A DNA stretch of 64,000 nt from a virus. The stretch spans positions 45,774 to 109,773 of the IMG/VR virus record IMGVR_UViG_3300022927_000008; one strand, given 5' to 3'. The position numbers and the translations under genes were made by a program. The notes below the pieces were generated by a model. It was not told where the DNA came from. It saw nothing but the letters and a program-made list of their open reading frames with translations, and searched no databases. This document shows positions 47,045 through 56,616 of this stretch, piece after piece (positions within the stretch are counted from its first letter, which is position 1; the number at the start of each line of letters is the position of its first letter).

Positions 47045-48406
47045 TTAAGAATTAAGTTGAAAAAATTGTTGTGCTAGAAGATCTCGATCTAGGGTATTCA
47101 TACTTGTCCCATCAATTTGTTGTACAGGAGAGGGACCTTCACTATCGTCAAAATGGTGATCCATAACTTCAAAATGACCTGTAGATGTATCTGCGTTGAC
47201 CGAAAATGTCATACCATCCATTCCGTATCTATTTTTCATAATGTGAAATCTACCTGTGCCATTTACTTTATCTTCCTTTTTACGTGAAAGAGATATTGCA
47301 ATGTCAGTAATCATAATTTTATCATAACTGCCAGCTGCCTTATCACCTTCAATTACATCATCTTTTGCCCCTGCTCTGTTTACTTGGGAAACAGACCAAA
47401 CAGGCAATTGTAACTCTTTAGCGAGACCTTTAGTACTAATATAAATATCATCTATTTCTCCTTTACGGTCTTGAACTCGCTTTTTAGATGAAAGAAGATC
47501 TACATAATCAATAATAACTAAATCAGGTTTAAAATCTAAATCCTCGCACTTTTGGAGGTGTGAACGAAGAGTATTTATAGTTGCCTGCCCAGGAGCATAT
47601 TCTTTGATAATAAGTTGGCCAGGTAGTTCTTTAACTATTTCGTCTACTCGTTCCCTATTTTTAAATAGTGTATCTACTGACTTACCTGTGAAAAATGCAT
47701 CGTAGCGTCGACCTACATAATCCTCGCCAAGTTCTAACGTATAGTGAACTACATTAAAGCCTAATTTTACGGCATAGCCACCAAGCGCAACCAAAGTCCA
47801 CGACTTACCTCCTCCAGGATTACCAAATATAAGACCAAAATCTCCGTTACCCAGACCCCCCTGCATAAGGTCATTAAATTTATCCCAAGGAGTTGGTACA
47901 ACTGCTCTTGCTTCTTCCCGATAACGAGCTTCAGTATCTTTAATATATTCATGTCCTATGTTTTTTTCTGCACCTGCTTTTAATGCATTATCAATAAGAT
48001 TCCTAATAGACTCAAAATCACCAGAGTTAAGTAAGTCCACTGAGTTAAGTAGTGCTTTTTTGAGTTGCTGGTTCTTACAGAAAGATGAAAATTCTTTTTC
48101 AACATATTCTAAATCTTCATTTGAGGCTTGGTAAGCTTCTCTAAGTTGTTCTTTAATAGATAGCTGGAGGACATCATTTTCTACTTTTTTCATTTCTACC
48201 CTCAACACTTCCATTGTGGGTGTTGTATGGTATTGTTCGTAATAATCTAAAATTTGTCCAATAATCCACTTGTGTGCTGAATTGTCGAAGTATTCTTCAG
48301 TTAATATATCATATATATTTTGAAGGAATTCTTTGTGTGTAAGCAAAGAGGATAGAACCTTTACTTGAAAGGCTGTACCATATGTTGAGAGACTATTAAG
48401 CGTCAT
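47045..48406 (-). CDS. DnaB-like replicative helicase (gp41-type)
   Basis: 453 residues. An N-terminal helical domain of about 150 residues, then the RecA-like core: Walker A IFGNPGGGKSWTLVALGG (about 194-211), Walker B LVIIDYVDLL, and FHIMKNRYGMDG. The hexameric helicase unwinds DNA ahead of the leading polymerase. It overlaps the RNase H-like gene by 11 nt. No primase gene was seen. Confidence 0.88.
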   Translation of the reverse strand: MTLNSLSTYGTAFQVKVLSSLLTHKEFLQNIYDILTEEYFDNSAHKWIIGQILDYYEQYHTTPTMEVLRVEMKKVENDVLQLSIKEQLREAYQASNEDLEYVEKEFSSFCKNQQLKKALLNSVDLLNSGDFESIRNLIDNALKAGAEKNIGHEYIKDTEARYREEARAVVPTPWDKFNDLMQGGLGNGDFGLIFGNPGGGKSWTLVALGGYAVKLGFNVVHYTLELGEDYVGRRYDAFFTGKSVDTLFKNRERVDEIVKELPGQLIIKEYAPGQATINTLRSHLQKCEDLDFKPDLVIIDYVDLLSSKKRVQDRKGEIDDIYISTKGLAKELQLPVWSVSQVNRAGAKDDVIEGDKAAGSYDKIMITDIAISLSRKKEDKVNGTGRFHIMKNRYGMDGMTFSVNADTSTGHFEVMDHHFDDSEGPSPVQQIDGTSMNTLDRDLLAQQFFQLNS

Positions 48407-49433
48407 AAACTAATCTTGTAAATGTATCTTTTAACCAAAATTCTGTATTTTTAATAATGTGGGTCATACCATCTTCGTTGTATAAACTCATGAACTCAAG
48501 TATACGGAGTTCATTTAATGGTTCCTCGGTTAGTTGAGATAAATCTTGCTTTTCTTTTTCTGATAGCATGGGTTCACTTAAGTCCATAATCTTTTTAGTG
48601 TTTAAAAGCTTGTCCCAATCTTGAATTACCCTAGCATATACTACACTATTTTTTAGCTTTTGTTCACTAATTTTAAATAGTTGATCAAATTCAAGTTCAC
48701 CCTCCCCTAACTCAGGGAAACGCTTTAGCACACCTTTTTTACCTAAGCCTTTAATACCAGGTACTTTATCAGAGGCATCACCTACTAACACTTTATAATG
48801 AATAAAGTTTTGAGGTATAATACCAAACTTTTCCTTTACAGTACGTGGGTCATAAAATTCTCGTTCTATAGGGCGGTAAACTGTTACATTATCATCTATT
48901 AACTGAAGGAAATCCCTGTCACTAGAAACAATATATGATTTTGTATTAAAGCGTTTAGCCATATCTTTTGACATATAAGCTATAATATCGTCTGCTTCTA
49001 CTTTGTCTATTGATACCACTTTAACTGGTAAGCATTTTAGGTATTGGATTAAGCGGATGATTTGGTCTACTTTAGCATTATTTTCATCATCAATACTATC
49101 AAAAATATCCCAATTAGTAATACGAGTTAAGTTTCTACCTGTTTTGTATTCGGGGAGTAGGTACCTCCTATTAGTGGAGGCACCCACTCCATCGAATACT
49201 ATATATATAGAGGTAGGTTGTATTTGGTTTATAAGAGAACCTAACGAACGTAAAAACCCAGACAACCCCCCTATATGTGTGCCTGTATGGTTAACAAATT
49301 TAAGCATAGCAAAATTACGCAAAAATAAGTTTAAACCATCAATAAACACCACCCTCTCATGTTGGCCAGGTTTAGCAGTCGGTTCCCCTTGCTCAATGTT
49401 ATTGAGCATTTCCAAATAATCCTTCCTATTCAT
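48396..49433 (-). CDS. FEN-family 5'-3' exonuclease / RNase H (T4 Rnh-like)
   Basis: 345 residues. RVVFIDGLNLFLRNF, SIYIVFDGVGASTNRR, KVEADDIIAYMS, YIVSSDRDFLQLID and VGDASDKVPGIKGLGKK are the PIN/FEN acidic site and helix-hairpin-helix motifs. It removes RNA primers and flaps at lagging-strand joints. It lies directly downstream of UvsX and overlaps the helicase. Confidence 0.9.
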   Translation of the reverse strand: MNRKDYLEMLNNIEQGEPTAKPGQHERVVFIDGLNLFLRNFAMLKFVNHTGTHIGGLSGFLRSLGSLINQIQPTSIYIVFDGVGASTNRRYLLPEYKTGRNLTRITNWDIFDSIDDENNAKVDQIIRLIQYLKCLPVKVVSIDKVEADDIIAYMSKDMAKRFNTKSYIVSSDRDFLQLIDDNVTVYRPIEREFYDPRTVKEKFGIIPQNFIHYKVLVGDASDKVPGIKGLGKKGVLKRFPELGEGELEFDQLFKISEQKLKNSVVYARVIQDWDKLLNTKKIMDLSEPMLSEKEKQDLSQLTEEPLNELRILEFMSLYNEDGMTHIIKNTEFWLKDTFTRLVYDA

Positions 49434-50509
49434 TAATCAGGTTCTTTTTCGAAGTGAGAAATATCTTGTACTTCCTGATCTTCTTCCATGATATCAAAAT
49501 CAATACCCCCTAAAATAGCTCTCCAGGCTTCTGCATGAGCGTCCTTATAGGTTTTAATTTCTTTATCATTATCATTGATAAACCCATGAGGTGTCATAAC
49601 AATTTTACCTCTGGTAGTAACTCCATTAATGTGATTTTTATCAATCTGAACATTGGTACGTTTAGCGAATTCTACCTGCTTACCATCTTTGATTGCTTTA
49701 ATTTTAGATGTACCTGCAGACATTACATTGCCAAATGTTACTACAAATGTTGAATCAAACCACATAGCGTATCCACCTTTATTCATCAACTTAGGTTGAC
49801 CCATAGGTGATTCAGGTTTAAGTGTCCACACCTTATTAATACAAACTAATGTATTAGTATATGGACTACTTTCTTTACGTGAAAGTACAATACGCTGGTT
49901 TACATTATTACCGAATTGGGTAGACATAGCACCAGCATTCCACTCATTATTATTTTTATTTGATTTAAGTGACATTTCGCATGGTACTGAGCCAATTGAG
50001 TCCCACAAGAACAATAGATCGTAAGGTAGGTTACCTTTCTTTTGTTCGTCAATCAAATCTAAAATAAACGCTGCTACGTCTTCAATAGAATTAATAGTTT
50101 CTCTATCTACATAAATAAAGTTACCATTATAATCTGTAATTTCACCAGTTTCTTCATCAACTACTTCGTTGATTTCAAGACCCATCATTTTAGCATGTTC
50201 CCAACTCCATTTCATCTCTGTGATAATAAACACAGGGAGTATTCCTCGTTTCTGGCCGGAGACAGCCGCCTCAATTAAGGCGGTTGTCTTACCGGTATCA
50301 GAATGGCCTCTTAGTAGAACAATATGTCCTGCAGGTATGCCTGGAATTGAAGTTACATCCTGGAATGCTTGGGAAAGTGGGATCCATTGTTGGGGCTTAA
50401 ATTTAGCATTAGCATTAAGCATTTTCTTTTCCTTAAATTTGCTAAGGTCGAAATTTGCTTTAAGCTCTGCTGAAACTGCCTCTGTAAGTGATGCTTTTTT
50501 CCTAGGCAT
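49433..50509 (-). CDS. RecA-like recombinase (UvsX-type)
   Basis: 358 residues with Walker A VLLRGHSDTGKTTALIEA (about 64-81), a Walker B-like LLFLWDSIGSVP, and MLNANAKFKPQ near the N-terminus. T4 UvsX forms filaments on ssDNA and drives recombination-dependent replication. It overlaps the SSB gene by 1 nt, a common order in T4-like genomes. Confidence 0.88.
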   Translation of the reverse strand: MPRKKASLTEAVSAELKANFDLSKFKEKKMLNANAKFKPQQWIPLSQAFQDVTSIPGIPAGHIVLLRGHSDTGKTTALIEAAVSGQKRGILPVFIITEMKWSWEHAKMMGLEINEVVDEETGEITDYNGNFIYVDRETINSIEDVAAFILDLIDEQKKGNLPYDLLFLWDSIGSVPCEMSLKSNKNNNEWNAGAMSTQFGNNVNQRIVLSRKESSPYTNTLVCINKVWTLKPESPMGQPKLMNKGGYAMWFDSTFVVTFGNVMSAGTSKIKAIKDGKQVEFAKRTNVQIDKNHINGVTTRGKIVMTPHGFINDNDKEIKTYKDAHAEAWRAILGGIDFDIMEEDQEVQDISHFEKEPD

Positions 50510-51315
50510 TAGCTAAATAATTCGTCAAATTGGTCTATCTTGCTCGTTTTTGTTGGGGGAGTCTTTAGAGCATAATTGTTTTGAGACCCCCCATTATCAA
50601 AAGGGAGGTCGTCGCCTTTTCCTTCATCAATAATATCTCCTTCTTGGGCTTCATCTTCAGGTGCCAAGAATGTTTGGAGATTGTTTTTCATATCCTCAAA
50701 TGAATAACGCTTAAACACGTCAAGAGGATTTGATTGATCATCTAACCAGCTTTGAATCTGGTCAGCATCACCAAGTGGGGTTTGCTTAGTCTTAACACGA
50801 ACCGAAGACTTATTATAAGCGGTTCCTGTTACATCAGGACCTACAGTATCAACTGTAATATCACGTCCCTGATGAATATCTGTGTAGTCGCCAATGTCGT
50901 CATCATCAGCAAGTGAAAGGAATTCGAGGTAAGTATTCTTACCAAACTGCCAAAGTTTAACACCTTGATCTTCTTCACCACGTACAATTACAGGTACGAA
51001 GATACGCATTTTGGGGTCAAGCTTCTTAGCCAAACGCCAATTTTCCTTATCACTAGTTGTACGAAGTTGCTTCGCAAACTCAACAATTGGATCTTTTTCA
51101 CCATAATTGATAGGTGAAATCATAACACGTTCACCAATCCCATAATGGAAGTATACTTCCGTAAAAGGATTTGCTTTGTTAAACTTATTAGGTACAATAC
51201 GTACTACCTGTTTACCAATGCTTGGTTTCCAAAATAGACTCCGATCGGAGCCTCCATTTCCCTTATTTTGCTGCTGTAGGGAATTCAGCTTACTGCGAAT
51301 TGCGTTTAAATCCAT
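50509..51315 (-). CDS. single-stranded DNA-binding protein (gp32-like)
   Basis: 268 residues: DRSLFWKPSIGKQVVRIVPN, TEVYFHYGIGERVMISPIN, and FVPVIVRGEEDQGVKLWQFG resemble the phage gp32-type OB core, and the C-terminus is acidic (DEAQEGDIIDEGKGDDLPFD). No zinc cysteine cluster is seen, unlike T4 gp32. It coats ssDNA and interacts with UvsX and the helicase. Confidence 0.78.
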   Translation of the reverse strand: MDLNAIRSKLNSLQQQNKGNGGSDRSLFWKPSIGKQVVRIVPNKFNKANPFTEVYFHYGIGERVMISPINYGEKDPIVEFAKQLRTTSDKENWRLAKKLDPKMRIFVPVIVRGEEDQGVKLWQFGKNTYLEFLSLADDDDIGDYTDIHQGRDITVDTVGPDVTGTAYNKSSVRVKTKQTPLGDADQIQSWLDDQSNPLDVFKRYSFEDMKNNLQTFLAPEDEAQEGDIIDEGKGDDLPFDNGGSQNNYALKTPPTKTSKIDQFDELFS

Positions 51316-51376
51316 AATATAACTGTTTAAAATGTAACTTTCATTAAATATAAGGACCTAAATTTAAGGTCCCAAA

Positions 51377-51763
51377 TTAAAGTTCAATGATCTTGTGGAT
51401 CCTTGTCTTTAATTGTCTTAACTCATTGTGCTGGGTTAGCAAAATGGTGTTTCTGTAATGTTGCCAATTCACCTTATATCTCACATCAACTACCCCTCCG
51501 TTTAAAGATTTAATTAGTTCATTAAGGGCGTTAATTGTATATAAAGTATTGGATTCTTTTTTTCTGTGGACTAATATGGTTTCGGGTAAAATTCTCTCTA
51601 CGCTGCTCGGCTCTACGTTATATGTGCAAACATATTCGTCATTACTTTTTATATATAAAACAAAAATCTTTTTATAGAGTATATCGTAGCTAGATTTTAC
51701 CTCCAATAATGTCCTCTCTAAATCCTCTAAAGAGGTAAAGGTACAAAATAGCTTGTTGTTCAT
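51377..51763 (-). CDS. hypothetical protein
   Basis: 128 residues: FTSLEDLERTLLEVKSSYDI, KIFVLYIKSNDEYVCTYNVE and WQHYRNTILLTQHNELRQLK, with mixed beta strands and a helical end. There is no convincing family match; a RegA-like role was considered but not supported. It lies between SSB and the family-A-like polymerase, so a replication role is likely. Confidence 0.6.
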   Translation of the reverse strand: MNNKLFCTFTSLEDLERTLLEVKSSYDILYKKIFVLYIKSNDEYVCTYNVEPSSVERILPETILVHRKKESNTLYTINALNELIKSLNGGVVDVRYKVNWQHYRNTILLTQHNELRQLKTRIHKIIEL

Positions 51764-51785
51764 GTTTGGGCTTTACATATAAATA

Positions 51786-53042
51786 TTACACCCTTTCTAA
51801 AGAACTATAATTGGGACCTGCCTCTACTTTAGTAGAAAATCCATATTTCTTAAATACAGCGAGGATAGACAACACTACATATTTCTCATCCTTAGATACA
51901 TCTAACAAGAATGAATCATAAGTATAATGAACAATCTTAGTTTCACTATTTTTAAGTATATGTATGATTTCTTCTAAAATAAGCACATTATAATACGTTT
52001 CCGTGTTTTGAAGTATGTAATTAAACAGTTTTTGAGGCTTCATATCTGTTTTAAAAACATATCCAGATTTACACTTGTATTCTTCCTTACTACTTATATC
52101 CTCTATATATTTTTCTACACGTTTAAAGAATTCTAACTCTTTATATTCCTTAAATACCCCTCCGTATAGCTGTTTAAAAGTTAACTCCTTAGCCTTTTTA
52201 TAATCTACCCCATACATGTCAGCAAATGCTTGGTGTATGTCTTCATGCTCAAATTTGTATCCTACCAATTGTGCCGCTAATGTAGGGTGATAAGCACTAA
52301 TATCAATCTCTAATAAAAAGTCGTTTTTAGGTATAAACGCTTCTCGACAACCATTTTTTTTATCCAACGCCATATAATTTACACCTCCATAAGTGTTTGA
52401 GGGTCGCGTAGTAGTTGTTTTTAGATTAAAACACGTATAAACATGGTCCCAAGGGGTAACATTAGCTTTAAAATACTTTTCAAATAACTCGGGATCTACC
52501 TTAATTCCCTCTTGTTCAATCCAATAAAACACATTTGTAGCTTTGATATTATAAAACTCAAAGTGTGGTGGTTTCTCCATAGAAAACACATGCTTAACCG
52601 CGTGAAATATCGTTTCACAACGTTCATAATGCTTTACTATGGGGATGATGCTACCTATATTGGCTATGTTAGGATATTGCCTATAGAAAAACTCATGGCA
52701 TGGGAATGAGTCTGGGATATCTGTAGGATATATATAGTCTATGTCGCTAAGCTTTTTATTAGGTGCTATATTTAAAAATGCTTTCCTATCCCTTACAAAT
52801 ATTTCATCAAAACTATATATTAGATCATAAATTTCATCCATACCACAACTAGTGGTTTCGCTATGTTGTAGTACAACTATAAATCCTTTTTTATAGTTTA
52901 CTTCCCTAATATAAAACCCTTGGATTCCCCTATGGTAGGGGTGAACGTTTTCATTAGACCATATAGGTTCAATAAAAACATTCTTAAAATTCTTTGCCCT
53001 AAGTTGGGTTAATTGTTCATTATTCTCTATGAGCCAAAACAT
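51786..53042 (-). CDS. family-A-like DNA polymerase (palm domain)
   Basis: 418 residues. After an N-terminal ~150-residue region come TTTTRPSNTYGGVNYMALDK (resembling the T/RLSS..PNLQNIP segment), motif A FLLEIDISAYHPTLAAQLVG, motif B KKAKELTFKQLYGGVFKEY, and motif C IVHYTYDSFLLDV. Both catalytic aspartates (in motifs A and C) are present, although motif C lacks the usual VHDE. It is smaller than T7-type Pol A and separate from the split PolB of this genome. Its use may be repair or recombination. Confidence 0.72.
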   Translation of the reverse strand: MFWLIENNEQLTQLRAKNFKNVFIEPIWSNENVHPYHRGIQGFYIREVNYKKGFIVVLQHSETTSCGMDEIYDLIYSFDEIFVRDRKAFLNIAPNKKLSDIDYIYPTDIPDSFPCHEFFYRQYPNIANIGSIIPIVKHYERCETIFHAVKHVFSMEKPPHFEFYNIKATNVFYWIEQEGIKVDPELFEKYFKANVTPWDHVYTCFNLKTTTTRPSNTYGGVNYMALDKKNGCREAFIPKNDFLLEIDISAYHPTLAAQLVGYKFEHEDIHQAFADMYGVDYKKAKELTFKQLYGGVFKEYKELEFFKRVEKYIEDISSKEEYKCKSGYVFKTDMKPQKLFNYILQNTETYYNVLILEEIIHILKNSETKIVHYTYDSFLLDVSKDEKYVVLSILAVFKKYGFSTKVEAGPNYSSLERV

Positions 53043-54206
53043 TCACTCCAATATACGAACAAGAGCATTAGCAACCAAATCTGGGGTTATAGATTTTGAG
53101 CATTCAAAATGGCGGGGGGTATCTTTATGGTGGGGACACCACTCCCAATCTCCTGCATCTAATTTATGAGTATTAAAACATCCACGGCATACATTAGAGG
53201 GGGCACTTATTCTTTCACAATTTTGGAATTCAGTATACTCATCACTAAATCCTGAGATAAGAATTGTAGGGGTATTTAAGGCCCAGCTAACCCAGGATAA
53301 ACCACTACCTGTTCCTACAAAAGCTTCAGCGTTAAAAATGTCTGTGAATCTATCTTGGAAAGAATAGTCACCTGTTTTATCTATTACATTTTGTAAGGTT
53401 CCTCCTAGTTTAGAATCATGCCAGCTATTTCCTAATTTTTCATAGGAAATCATAACTACTTTATATCCTGTTTCATTTAACCAATCAATTATAAGTTGCC
53501 ACCCCCCCTTATTATTCCAATAAGAAGCATGTTTGGTTCCATGGGGGGCTATAACAACATATTTTTCTTTTATATTGCGTTTTTTATTTTTAATAAAAAT
53601 AGAAGGTTTAATTTCTTGATATTGTAACCCCAATATGTCACTTGCAGTTTTTTGTAAGGGTTGGGTTTTTACTTCTTTTGGATTTTTATTTAAATTGATA
53701 TTTTCTTCTTCGTAAAACCATCCTACTCTATACATAGCATATAAATCATGCACTATAGTATTAGGTTCTACAAATTCAACATTAGGATATTCTTTTTTAA
53801 ACCAATCATTATGAAATGTAGAACACACAACTTTGCAATTATGTTGTTCTTGAAATTGTTTTATATAAGGAAACCATGCTAATGTATCTCCAATGGATTT
53901 AGAATCTAAATGAATATAAACTCTTTTATTAGTACAATCAAAAATATGTTCTTTTATTTTGTTTCCATTATTCCAAACTTCTACCCTCCACTTTATAAAA
54001 TATTGAGGGTTAGGGGAAGTCCACATGTTATTGCTAATAGTATCCTCCCATATAAGTTCATTAGTTTTATAATTAAAGAACTTAACTAAATATTTCTTAT
54101 CAAAAGAACCATTAATTTCAACTTTAGCTCCTTCAATGAAAGAAATATTTATTTTATTTTCATTAGTATTATAAGAAGCATTATAACTTAAATTATCGTA
54201 TATCAT
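53043..54206 (-). CDS. TibC-like O-heptosyltransferase family protein
   Basis: 387 residues: HLDSKSIGDTLAWFPYIKQF, YVVIAPHGTKHASYWNNKGG, FVGTGSGLSWVSWALNTPTI, and a four-cysteine finger VCRGCFNTHKLDAGDWEWC ... HFECSKSI (CxxC...C...C). This layout matches autotransporter strand-loop-strand (TibC/BAHT) O-heptosyltransferases, which glycosylate proteins. It precedes the tail-fibre genes, suggesting glycosylation of a virion protein, an inference. It overlaps the GT4 gene by 4 nt. Confidence 0.78.
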   Translation of the reverse strand: MIYDNLSYNASYNTNENKINISFIEGAKVEINGSFDKKYLVKFFNYKTNELIWEDTISNNMWTSPNPQYFIKWRVEVWNNGNKIKEHIFDCTNKRVYIHLDSKSIGDTLAWFPYIKQFQEQHNCKVVCSTFHNDWFKKEYPNVEFVEPNTIVHDLYAMYRVGWFYEEENINLNKNPKEVKTQPLQKTASDILGLQYQEIKPSIFIKNKKRNIKEKYVVIAPHGTKHASYWNNKGGWQLIIDWLNETGYKVVMISYEKLGNSWHDSKLGGTLQNVIDKTGDYSFQDRFTDIFNAEAFVGTGSGLSWVSWALNTPTILISGFSDEYTEFQNCERISAPSNVCRGCFNTHKLDAGDWEWCPHHKDTPRHFECSKSITPDLVANALVRILE

Positions 54207-55144
54207 AATTTTTCTAAAATTAAATTTTTAGTTTGATTAACATCCCCATTTGTATATGATACTAAATTATTGTTATCATACTGGTTTAAGTAGGTGGGGA
54301 GTTTTCTCATCAGAATAGGGAGTTTGTAGGAAAGTGATTCTTTAACTACTAAGGGGTTTAACTCTAAAATACTACTAAAATAAAATAAATCAGCAGCTTG
54401 TAAAAACTTTTCTACATCATTTCTTTCCCCCCATACTTTACAGTTTTTAGGTTTATTTTTCATTAAGGGACCCCAATAATCTTCAAAATTACCTGCTTGG
54501 TTTCCTATAAAGTGGAATATTATATCTTTATCTGTAAGGTGTTTTGCAACTTCGAATATTTCACTTTGGTTTTTACCAGGGGTAAATAATCCTATATTAA
54601 TTATATGTTTATAACTAGGATCAAATCCTAATTCTTTTTGGTATTTTTCTTTATTAGGAATTAAATCCTCAATCGGATATTCCCAAATATCACAAGGAAT
54701 TTTTACTACCGATTCAAATCTATTTTTACTCCACTCAGATACTAAAATAAATTTGTCTGGTAGTGAAGATAATTGGTTAGGGTCAGTGTATGAAGAATGT
54801 GTAGTAGATAAAATATAATAAGAACGATTAGGTTTATTAAAAATTTTATCTAAAATAATAGTATCTATAAAATGCTCAGGAATTTCTTCAAAATGAACAA
54901 TATCAGGTTTTATATTTTCTATGTGTTGTAATAAAACCTGTTTATCTTCATAAAGGGTAATTAATTTATTTTCCCCTAGTAATTGTTTTATCTTATTTTT
55001 TTGAACAACGTATTCCCAACTTAAATCTTGATATTCTATTACATAAATGTTAAATTGAGATTTAAAATACTCTATTTTTTTTAAAAGATATTGTGGTAAC
55101 CCTCCTGTTGACAAGTGAGGAGTTACGTAAAGTAACTTTTGCAT
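54203..55144 (-). CDS. GT4-like glycosyltransferase
   Basis: 313 residues, GT-B: KLLYVTPHLSTGGLPQYLLK, IVHFEEIPEHFID, KHIINIGLFTPGKNQSEIF and AADLFYFSSILELNPLVVKE as the donor-site E(x7)E-like segment. It probably adds sugars after the O-heptosyltransferase. It is closely coupled to that gene. Confidence 0.83.
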   Translation of the reverse strand: MQKLLYVTPHLSTGGLPQYLLKKIEYFKSQFNIYVIEYQDLSWEYVVQKNKIKQLLGENKLITLYEDKQVLLQHIENIKPDIVHFEEIPEHFIDTIILDKIFNKPNRSYYILSTTHSSYTDPNQLSSLPDKFILVSEWSKNRFESVVKIPCDIWEYPIEDLIPNKEKYQKELGFDPSYKHIINIGLFTPGKNQSEIFEVAKHLTDKDIIFHFIGNQAGNFEDYWGPLMKNKPKNCKVWGERNDVEKFLQAADLFYFSSILELNPLVVKESLSYKLPILMRKLPTYLNQYDNNNLVSYTNGDVNQTKNLILEKL

Positions 55145-55181
55145 AACATTTAATATAATAATTTTAATTTAAAAAAACAAA

Positions 55182-56615
55182 TTAAAGTTTATTTAAAGTA
55201 AGTGTGTGAGAATGAAACATATACCTAGTGCTAGAGGCATTTGTGGTGCTCTTTGCTCCTATAATAAGGAGGTCCCCCTTAGATAGGGATTGGGGTTGGT
55301 AGTTAACACTTCCCGTTACAGGAAAAGAACTATCAGAAGAATTAAATTCTACACTAGCACTAGTAATTATACTCATATTAGGGTTTCCAGAAGAAGGTTG
55401 GCTTCTAATAACAAGGAAATCATGAGATTGACCTTGATATTCTGCAGCAGTAACATCACTGGTGGGTTGGGAAGAAACATAAGCTCTAACGGCAAGGTTT
55501 ACATTATAAGTTCCATCTTCGGGGACAACATATCCTGCTTTCATGTAACTTCCTGCACCTGTAGTAAGAGTAGTAGGGGAAGCTAATGAGTACATATCAA
55601 AAATACCAATACTATAACCATACTGCCTACTGCCCATATAATGGTAATATTGATCAGTTGTAGTACTTAACAAGGTTTGTCCTGAGTTCGCGAATGTTGT
55701 TTTTACATGTATAGCTGCTAAAGACGCAGATACACTACCCCAATCATCTATAGTGATATCGCTTCCTGTTATTTCACCTGTGGGTCCATGTAAAAATATA
55801 GTGCCAGTTCCAAATTTATTATTTATTTGAATTAGACCCCCTAGATTGGTAGTTCCAGGGTTGTCTGTTCTAATAATTACATAAGGATTGGTTCCATTAC
55901 TAAGTACAAAACTAGCGTTTTCAGTAGGAGTGGTTTGGGGGTTAGTATCTTTTATTTCAATAGAATGACTAGTAACTGTAGAGTAAAAATCAGAATAGGC
56001 ACCATGATTATGCGCCATGTCTACCATATCAACCTCGGTATTAATATTCCTTGATATAGCAAAAGTTAATTGACCATTTACTCCTTGTGTAGCACTAGGG
56101 ACATCATTTACTCTAGTTTTAATACGAGCAATAGAACCTGTAGTTGTGATATCATTAAAAGAAGCACTGTCAATTACAAAATTAATTATTCCTGCTTCAT
56201 CACCTACTTGTGCTCCTACAGATTCACGGCTGGAGCGGATAAGTAATTCTGTTCCTCTACTATTTTCTATTTTGGATTTTATATCAAATGCTTTAATAGG
56301 CTTTTCACTTGTACTAAACCCAATACCTATGCGTGGCTCATTATTACTACCAGTTGCAGATATTTTAAATATTGGTTCTCCTTTTGAAGTATTATTTTCT
56401 GGGGAGGGTACTCTAAATATTAATTCACCTGAGGAGCCGGTTTGGTCCGCACTGGTAATGATAGCTTCTATAGAGGCAACTGAGGATGTTGTTAAAACAT
56501 TCGAACTGGTTGCAGGGGAATATACAAAAAATATTCCTGGGATGGAAGATGTTGTGGGTAATGTGTACGACCCTGTGCTTCCTAGAGCTATTCCTATTGC
56601 AGAACCAAAAATCAT
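55182..56615 (-). CDS. virion adhesion/tail-fibre-type protein, C1q-like C-terminus
   Basis: 477 residues, Ser/Thr/Gly-rich and strand-rich, with no signal peptide. The C-terminal part (VVPEDGTYNVNLAVRAYVSS ... SKGDLLIIGAKSTTN ... HSHTLTLNKL) looks like a C1q/TNF-like jelly roll seen in phage fibre tips. It lies in the structural-type block with other fibre-type genes. Receptor or glycan binding is inferred. Confidence 0.65.
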   Translation of the reverse strand: MIFGSAIGIALGSTGSYTLPTTSSIPGIFFVYSPATSSNVLTTSSVASIEAIITSADQTGSSGELIFRVPSPENNTSKGEPIFKISATGSNNEPRIGIGFSTSEKPIKAFDIKSKIENSRGTELLIRSSRESVGAQVGDEAGIINFVIDSASFNDITTTGSIARIKTRVNDVPSATQGVNGQLTFAISRNINTEVDMVDMAHNHGAYSDFYSTVTSHSIEIKDTNPQTTPTENASFVLSNGTNPYVIIRTDNPGTTNLGGLIQINNKFGTGTIFLHGPTGEITGSDITIDDWGSVSASLAAIHVKTTFANSGQTLLSTTTDQYYHYMGSRQYGYSIGIFDMYSLASPTTLTTGAGSYMKAGYVVPEDGTYNVNLAVRAYVSSQPTSDVTAAEYQGQSHDFLVIRSQPSSGNPNMSIITSASVEFNSSDSSFPVTGSVNYQPQSLSKGDLLIIGAKSTTNASSTRYMFHSHTLTLNKL

Positions 56616-56616
56616 A

